Below are positions 59,902 to 62,915 of a DNA stretch of 62,915 nucleotides, piece by piece. Numbering within the stretch: position 1 is the first letter of the stretch; every line of letters begins with the position of its first letter. The stretch spans positions 1 to 62,915 of the forward strand of contig JAOZSV010000006.1 of the NCBI GenBank assembly GCA_029939505.1. The letters are read 5' to 3'. A program made the translations under genes and the position numbers. The DNA comes from Thiotrichaceae bacterium (GTDB lineage: Bacteria > Pseudomonadota > Gammaproteobacteria > Beggiatoales > Beggiatoaceae). The notes under the pieces were generated by a model. That model had not been told where the DNA came from. It worked only from the letters and a program-made list of their open reading frames with translations, and did no database searches.

Positions 59902-59928
59902 ATGTACCAAGTAGATCACAAAAATTAA
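59902..59928 (+). CDS. Nine-codon ORF with strong ribosome site
   Basis: GGAGG lies 7 nt before ATG 59902. It encodes MYQVDHKN and ends TAA, 4 nt before the next ATG at 59933. It may be a leader for translational coupling, or the stub of an antitoxin gene whose body was deleted. Neither is proven. Confidence 0.3.
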   Translation: MYQVDHKN

Positions 59929-59932
59929 TGAT

Positions 59933-60355
59933 ATGGCTAAAATATATGGTCGATTCAGTGGGCGAGAATTTAATCCAGCACAGGCTGGTGGTTTGCTGCG
60001 AAAGTTATCCACCCATGGCGTAAAAATAACCAACCGAGGAATCGACTCAGTGGTACAGCATGTTTCCCGATTTGGCCCTGATGCGGCTAATGAATATATG
60101 ATCAAGCGGCTACGAGATATTGTCACTGGTAAAATCCCAGTGACACAAGTGGACTTGAACTTTTATACGCATGAATTACGCGAATTTGTCAGATATAGGC
60201 ACTTAGGCTGGAAAAACAAACAACCCGATGATGCAGAGTTTGCTTATGAACTCTGGAATAACACCCACACGGCAACCTTAGAAGAATATCAGTTATCAGA
60301 ACAGCTTGATGATTTGTACCATCCAAAGGCTATTCAATTAATGGGAGAATTTTGA
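59933..60355 (+). CDS. Hypothetical protein of a two-gene module
   Basis: 140 residues. N-terminal basic part (MAKIYGRFSGREFNPAQAGG, then LLRKLSTHG) and an acidic helical C-terminus (YELWNNTHTATLEEYQLSEQLDDLY). No recognised motif. The stop overlaps the next start by one base. The module lies between copies 2 and 3 of the 140-bp element, in the position taken by TA pairs elsewhere in the array, so a TA-like role is possible. Confidence 0.5.
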   Translation: MAKIYGRFSGREFNPAQAGGLLRKLSTHGVKITNRGIDSVVQHVSRFGPDAANEYMIKRLRDIVTGKIPVTQVDLNFYTHELREFVRYRHLGWKNKQPDDAEFAYELWNNTHTATLEEYQLSEQLDDLYHPKAIQLMGEF

Positions 60356-60606
60356 TGAAAATAAAAGAATTAGTATTATCGCTCATCCAAAAAAACGATG
60401 GACGGTGGACTTGGTATCAGCTTGCTCGCGCACTCACAGCGAATGGTTATGGTGGACAAGGCAATTTAGTGACGTTTATGAATGAACTCGTCAAAGAAGG
60501 GCTGATATTAACTAAAACGGCCCCAAACTACCCACACCCACTCTATTGCATGACAGCACAAGGGCAAAACTGGTTGGAAAATCACCAGGCGAGAAAAGTC
60601 GCGTAA
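60355..60606 (+). CDS. Small protein, winged-helix-like
   Basis: 83 residues from ATG 60355 (coupled to the previous gene). ALTANGYGGQGNLVTFMNELVKEGLILTKTAPNYPHPLYCMT resembles a winged-helix with a wing near YPHPLY. Possibly an antitoxin-like DNA-binding protein; inference. Confidence 0.5.
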   Translation: MKIKELVLSLIQKNDGRWTWYQLARALTANGYGGQGNLVTFMNELVKEGLILTKTAPNYPHPLYCMTAQGQNWLENHQARKVA

Positions 60607-60634
60607 GTTTTGTTCTGACTCATGCTCTTAATTT

Positions 60635-60775
60635 AGTACAACGGATTAACGGAATAAACGGATGGATTGTGATTTGAACTGTCATCCGCTAATTCAATTT
60701 AAATCTTTGATTAAATTAATAATTCTAAAAAAACAAACGCGCATCAATCCGTTTAATTCCCTAATCCGTTGTACT
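60635..60775. repeat. 140-bp AGTACAACGGATT element, copy 3
   Basis: Same termini. Followed by the shared tail ATTCTGTTAATATTCAAATT. Confidence 0.9.
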
Positions 60776-60852
60776 TATATTCTGTTAATATTCAAATTCA
60801 GCCAATTCTGATTCAAACCATTAGCTATACTCAACTAAGAAAAAGGTTTTTA

Positions 60853-61119
60853 ATGAACGCATTAAGTTGACAAGAAGCATCGACTAACCTGCCACATATC
60901 ATATCGGAAACAATCAAAAATCGTGATGAAACACTAATCGTTTCTGATCAAGGTGCGGTTATTATGATAGACAAAACTTATTGGGAGGAAATCCAAGAAA
61001 CTTTACATTTACTCCGTGACAAGAAATCACTCACTGCCCTGCTAGAAGCACATCGGCAACGAGATCAAGGTATTATCCCTTCAGGCAAGACAATTGATGA
61101 GGTATTTAATGACTTATAA
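60853..61119 (+). pseudogene. Phd/YefM-like antitoxin with TGA at codon 6
   Basis: Reads MNALS, TGA (60868-60870), then QEASTNLPHIISETIKNRDE and TLIVSDQGAVIMIDKTYWEE to TAA 61117. The usual residue at codon 6 is Trp or similar, and a TGG to TGA change would account for the stop. The remaining 82 codons are intact. Overlaps the toxin gene start at 61109. Confidence 0.75.
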
Positions 61120-61370
61120 AATGAATATCTTGCCCAATGCCGAAGATGATCTGGATTGGTTTAGAAAGAAGTCCAAAAAAGATTATCTCAAATGTTTTGA
61201 TCTGCTCAGAGCCACAGCTATCGTTCCAAGAAACGGAATCGGAAAACCAGAACGGCTCAAATATTTTGATAGTGTATAGCCGGCGTGTTAATCATAAAGA
61301 CAGGATGATTTATACCATTTATGAAAAGGAACAGATCATTGATATTTCATCGTTTAAAGGACATTATTAG
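61109..61370 (+). pseudogene. YoeB/Txe-family toxin with a frameshift
   Basis: ATG 61109 reads MTYKMNILPNAEDDLDWFRK, then ...GIGKPERLKYFDSV, and stops at TAG 61277. The next frame continues YSRRVNHKDRMIYTIYEKEQ to HY at the C-terminus, as in YoeB (GxWSRR, then HRxVY). Total length is 262 nt (1 mod 3), so a 2-nt loss or 1-nt gain separates the halves; loss of GG from a Trp codon TGG would explain it. YoeB toxins are ribosome-dependent RNases. Both genes of this module are broken. Confidence 0.8.
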
Positions 61371-61374
61371 AATG

Positions 61375-61507
61375 AGTACAACGGATTTTAGAATAAAACG
61401 GATGGATTATCAATTGAACTCTCATTTTCTCAATTTAAGTGTTTTATTAAATTGATAATTATACAAAACAGCCATCTAATCCGTTTAATTCCCTAATCCG
61501 TTGTACT
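61375..61507. repeat. 140-bp AGTACAACGGATT element, copy 4
   Basis: Starts 4 nt after the toxin stop. Its tail (CAAATTCAGCAAA) is itself interrupted by a small TGACTTCGGAACGAAGT palindrome, and a 42-nt TTCGAGG hairpin follows (61568-61609). Confidence 0.9.
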
Positions 61508-61567
61508 CATATTCTGTTAATTCTCAAATTCAGCAAATGACTTCGGAACGAAGTTTCTGATTCACCA

Positions 61568-61609
61568 TTCGAGGTTTGAGTTTTTTTTTCAAAAAACTCA
61601 AACCTCGAA
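61568..61609. repeat. 42-nt TTCGAGG hairpin
   Basis: TTCGAGG TTTGAG TTTTTTTTTCAAAAAA CTCAAA CCTCGAA, perfect arms, between copy 4 and the vapB-like gene. Confidence 0.9.
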
Positions 61610-61660
61610 ACCATTCGTTTATTTTTCAATTCATTGTACTGATTAACAAGGAGACAAACA

Positions 61661-61879
61661 ATGTTAGCAACAAACCATTTAACTTTAACAGAATTTAAAC
61701 AACATCCTTTGGAAGAGCTCTTAAACTCAGTTTGGTTCAAGCGGCAAAGTCTAACAGTGCAATTAAGCCCCACTGCTGAAATTGTCATTCAACCTAAACC
61801 ACAACTCAAGCCTTTGCCTGTATTGGAAGGATATGTACCCACTGGTTGGAAAGAGGGTATTTACGATGAATCCAAATAA
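61661..61879 (+). CDS. VapB-type antitoxin (small)
   Basis: 72 residues starting 9 nt after AAGGAGACAAAC (strong ribosome site). The N-terminus LTLTEFKQHPLEELLNSVWFK matches a small DNA- or toxin-binding fold, ending with VPTGWKEGIYDESK. Overlaps the PIN gene start by 14 nt. Role as antitoxin inferred from the operon. Confidence 0.65.
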   Translation: MLATNHLTLTEFKQHPLEELLNSVWFKRQSLTVQLSPTAEIVIQPKPQLKPLPVLEGYVPTGWKEGIYDESK

Positions 61880-62348
61880 TCAAGTTTTGTTTGATGCGGG
61901 TTTATTTATTGGTGCTTTGCTCGCTGGTGATAGCCGCCATGCCGAAGCCCGCCCCTTAGTTGAAGCAGCTAGACGAGGTGAATTAGCAGTATGCAGTACA
62001 ACCGGCATTTTAAGCGAAGTTTATGCCGCACTCACTTGGATACAAGCACAACCTCGTCATCGCCCAGAAGAAGCGGCTAATGCTGTCCGTTTATTAGTCG
62101 AACCGCCTTCCGCTATAGAAATCTTGTCTGAAAGCTTAGAAGCCACTTTAAAAATGCTTGAATTAGCCGAAAAGCATGGACTAACAGCACGTCGGATACA
62201 TGATGCCAGACATGCTGCTATAGCACTGACGGCAGGTGTCACTCAAATATACACTTATGATATTAGAGATTGGAAACATTTTAGTTCAGATGGTTTAGTC
62301 ATTTCAGGACCCGCTTCAATGGTATCTCAATTGAGAATAGAGCCGTAA
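61866..62348 (+). CDS. vapC: VapC-like PIN-domain toxin
   Basis: 160 residues from ATG 61866 (ribosome site AGAGGG upstream). PIN acidic residues: Asp in VLFDAG, Glu in LSEVYAAL, Asp in HDARHAAIAL and Asp in IYTYDIRDW, so the active site appears complete. Ribonuclease toxin controlled by the preceding antitoxin. One of the few TA toxins in this window that appears intact. Confidence 0.85.
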   Translation: MNPNNQVLFDAGLFIGALLAGDSRHAEARPLVEAARRGELAVCSTTGILSEVYAALTWIQAQPRHRPEEAANAVRLLVEPPSAIEILSESLEATLKMLELAEKHGLTARRIHDARHAAIALTAGVTQIYTYDIRDWKHFSSDGLVISGPASMVSQLRIEP

Positions 62349-62361
62349 TTTCGGTTTTCAT

Positions 62362-62504
62362 GAACCTATCCGGCCTATTCAAAAATGCAGAATAATGAAT
62401 AAAAATAGTTGGGTTTTTGACCAAAAAACGAGGTTTAAGAAATCCGATTTTTTCAAAAAATCGGATTTCTGAGCTGCGAAAACGAATAGTGGGATAGGTT
62501 CATG
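62362..62504. repeat. GAACCTATCC inverted-repeat element
   Basis: Ends GAACCTATCC / GGATAGGTTC. The interior matches the reverse complement of 11700-11895, with TTGAATAGTGG-type words and one AAATCCGATTTTTT hairpin (62438-62471). Confidence 0.85.
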
Positions 62505-62782
62505 CCCCCTTAATTTCTTTAGATAGGTGTGTTTCTAAGAAACCAATTTTTTTGAAAAACTGGCCGTTTCTAAAAATAGTCGAAACAACGGATTAACGAA
62601 ATAAACGGATGGATTGTGATTTGAACTCTCAACCGCTAATTTACTTTAAGTGTTTGATTAGATTGATAATTATACAAAACTGCCCTATAATCCGTTTAAT
62701 TCCCTAATCCGTTGTACTCATATTCGGTTAATTCTCAAATTCAGCCAATTCTGATTCAAACGATTAAAAAGAGTATCACAAA
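62505..62782. repeat. Repeat block with 140-bp element copy 5 (62584-62718)
   Basis: Copy 5 lacks the first AGT of the terminus (CGAAACAACGGATTAACG). It is preceded by a GAAACCAATTTTTTTGAAAA / GGCCGTTTCT half-hairpin. No gene. Confidence 0.85.
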
Positions 62783-62866
62783 ATGAGTATCAATGATAAG
62801 CCCTTGATATGGCTCTCTGGTGAAATCAAAACGCCGCTTATGATAGTTGTTCATGTTAGGAGCTGA
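62783..62866 (+). pseudogene. HigB-like toxin, truncated
   Basis: ATG 62783 reads MSINDKPLIWLSGEIKTP, the N-terminus of Gp49-like/HigB toxins (usually followed by PFSxEAR), then diverges into LMIVVHVRS and TGA. The following ACTGATGTTACGCA-type element (62863 onward) starts at the stop. An intact gene beyond the element cannot be seen because the window ends. Confidence 0.65.
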
Positions 62867-62915
62867 TGTTACGCAAAGCGATTCTATTCAAACTTAGAAA
62901 TCCGATTTTTTTTCA
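62863..62915. repeat. ACTGATGTTACGCA element, cut by window end
   Basis: GCTGATGTTACGCAAAGCGA then TTCTATTC...TTAGAAATCCG matches the right end of copies at 23345 and 30534 in reverse orientation. The other half lies outside the window. Confidence 0.75.

Noticed and set aside
60868-60870. TGA in the antitoxin as a selenocysteine or reassigned codon
   Set aside because: No selenocysteine insertion structure or sel genes seen, and TGA ends several normal genes in this window.
13056-61609. TTCGAGG hairpins as ordinary Rho-independent terminators
   Set aside because: Many lie inside genes or between divergent parts, with symmetric T/A loops rather than a T tract after the stem; a few between genes may still terminate.

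Overview
The window is AT-rich bacterial chromosome and most resembles a filamentous or giant sulfur bacterium of the gammaproteobacterial Thiotrichaceae/Beggiatoaceae. This placement is inference. It rests on gammaproteobacterial housekeeping genes (tex, pyrD, a ruvX-pyrR-pyrB-pyrC' block, hisH, class I fumarase, class A RNase P RNA), a DsrC-family sulfur-relay protein, and an extreme load of short palindromic repeats, toxin-antitoxin (TA) modules and leucine-rich-repeat (LRR) proteins.

Layout. (1) 1-1960: a gene remnant broken by a 120-bp palindrome, and a secreted protein. (2) About 1990-11490: an integron-type gene-cassette array. All genes lie on the + strand and are separated by at least 13 attC-like sites, with no integrase in the window. 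Cargo includes lipoproteins, a KilA-N protein, a SUKH protein, HicBA, many unknowns and gene-less cassettes. (3) 11959-16881: pyrD, a hicBA segment bracketed by a copy of the pyrD tail, and tex. (4) 17187-22592: a minus-strand glycan-type cluster (epimerase, FAD oxidoreductase, zinc ribbon, methyltransferase, polytopic membrane protein). (5) 22979-25487: DsrC-like protein, broken ATPase gene, IS5-like transposase. (6) 26167-31448: pyrC', pyrB, pyrR, ruvX, tonB-like, lipoprotein. (7) 32554-41052: alanine/Na+ symporter, then accessory genes and wrecked TA pairs. (8) 41116-53434: glycosyltransferase, rtcB with a mini-intein, rnpB, hisH, fumarase, trypsin-like protease. (9) 53473-62915: a second accessory array in which TA modules and LRR genes are separated by about 140-bp inverted-repeat elements.

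The most unusual signal is a family of 41-43-nt perfect hairpins (outer arms TTCGAGG/CCTCGAA, inner arms that change sequence but stay paired). Copies sit inside coding sequences. At four loci (ATPase 23862, PIN toxin 37878-38392, UPF0175 antitoxin 38389-38693, fragment 31894), removing exactly 41 nt restores the reading frame. Other palindrome families nest inside one another, up to five levels deep at 32098-32536, and repeatedly terminate toxin genes. The hairpins may be miniature mobile palindromes of a type I do not recognise or, more speculatively, elements bypassed during expression.
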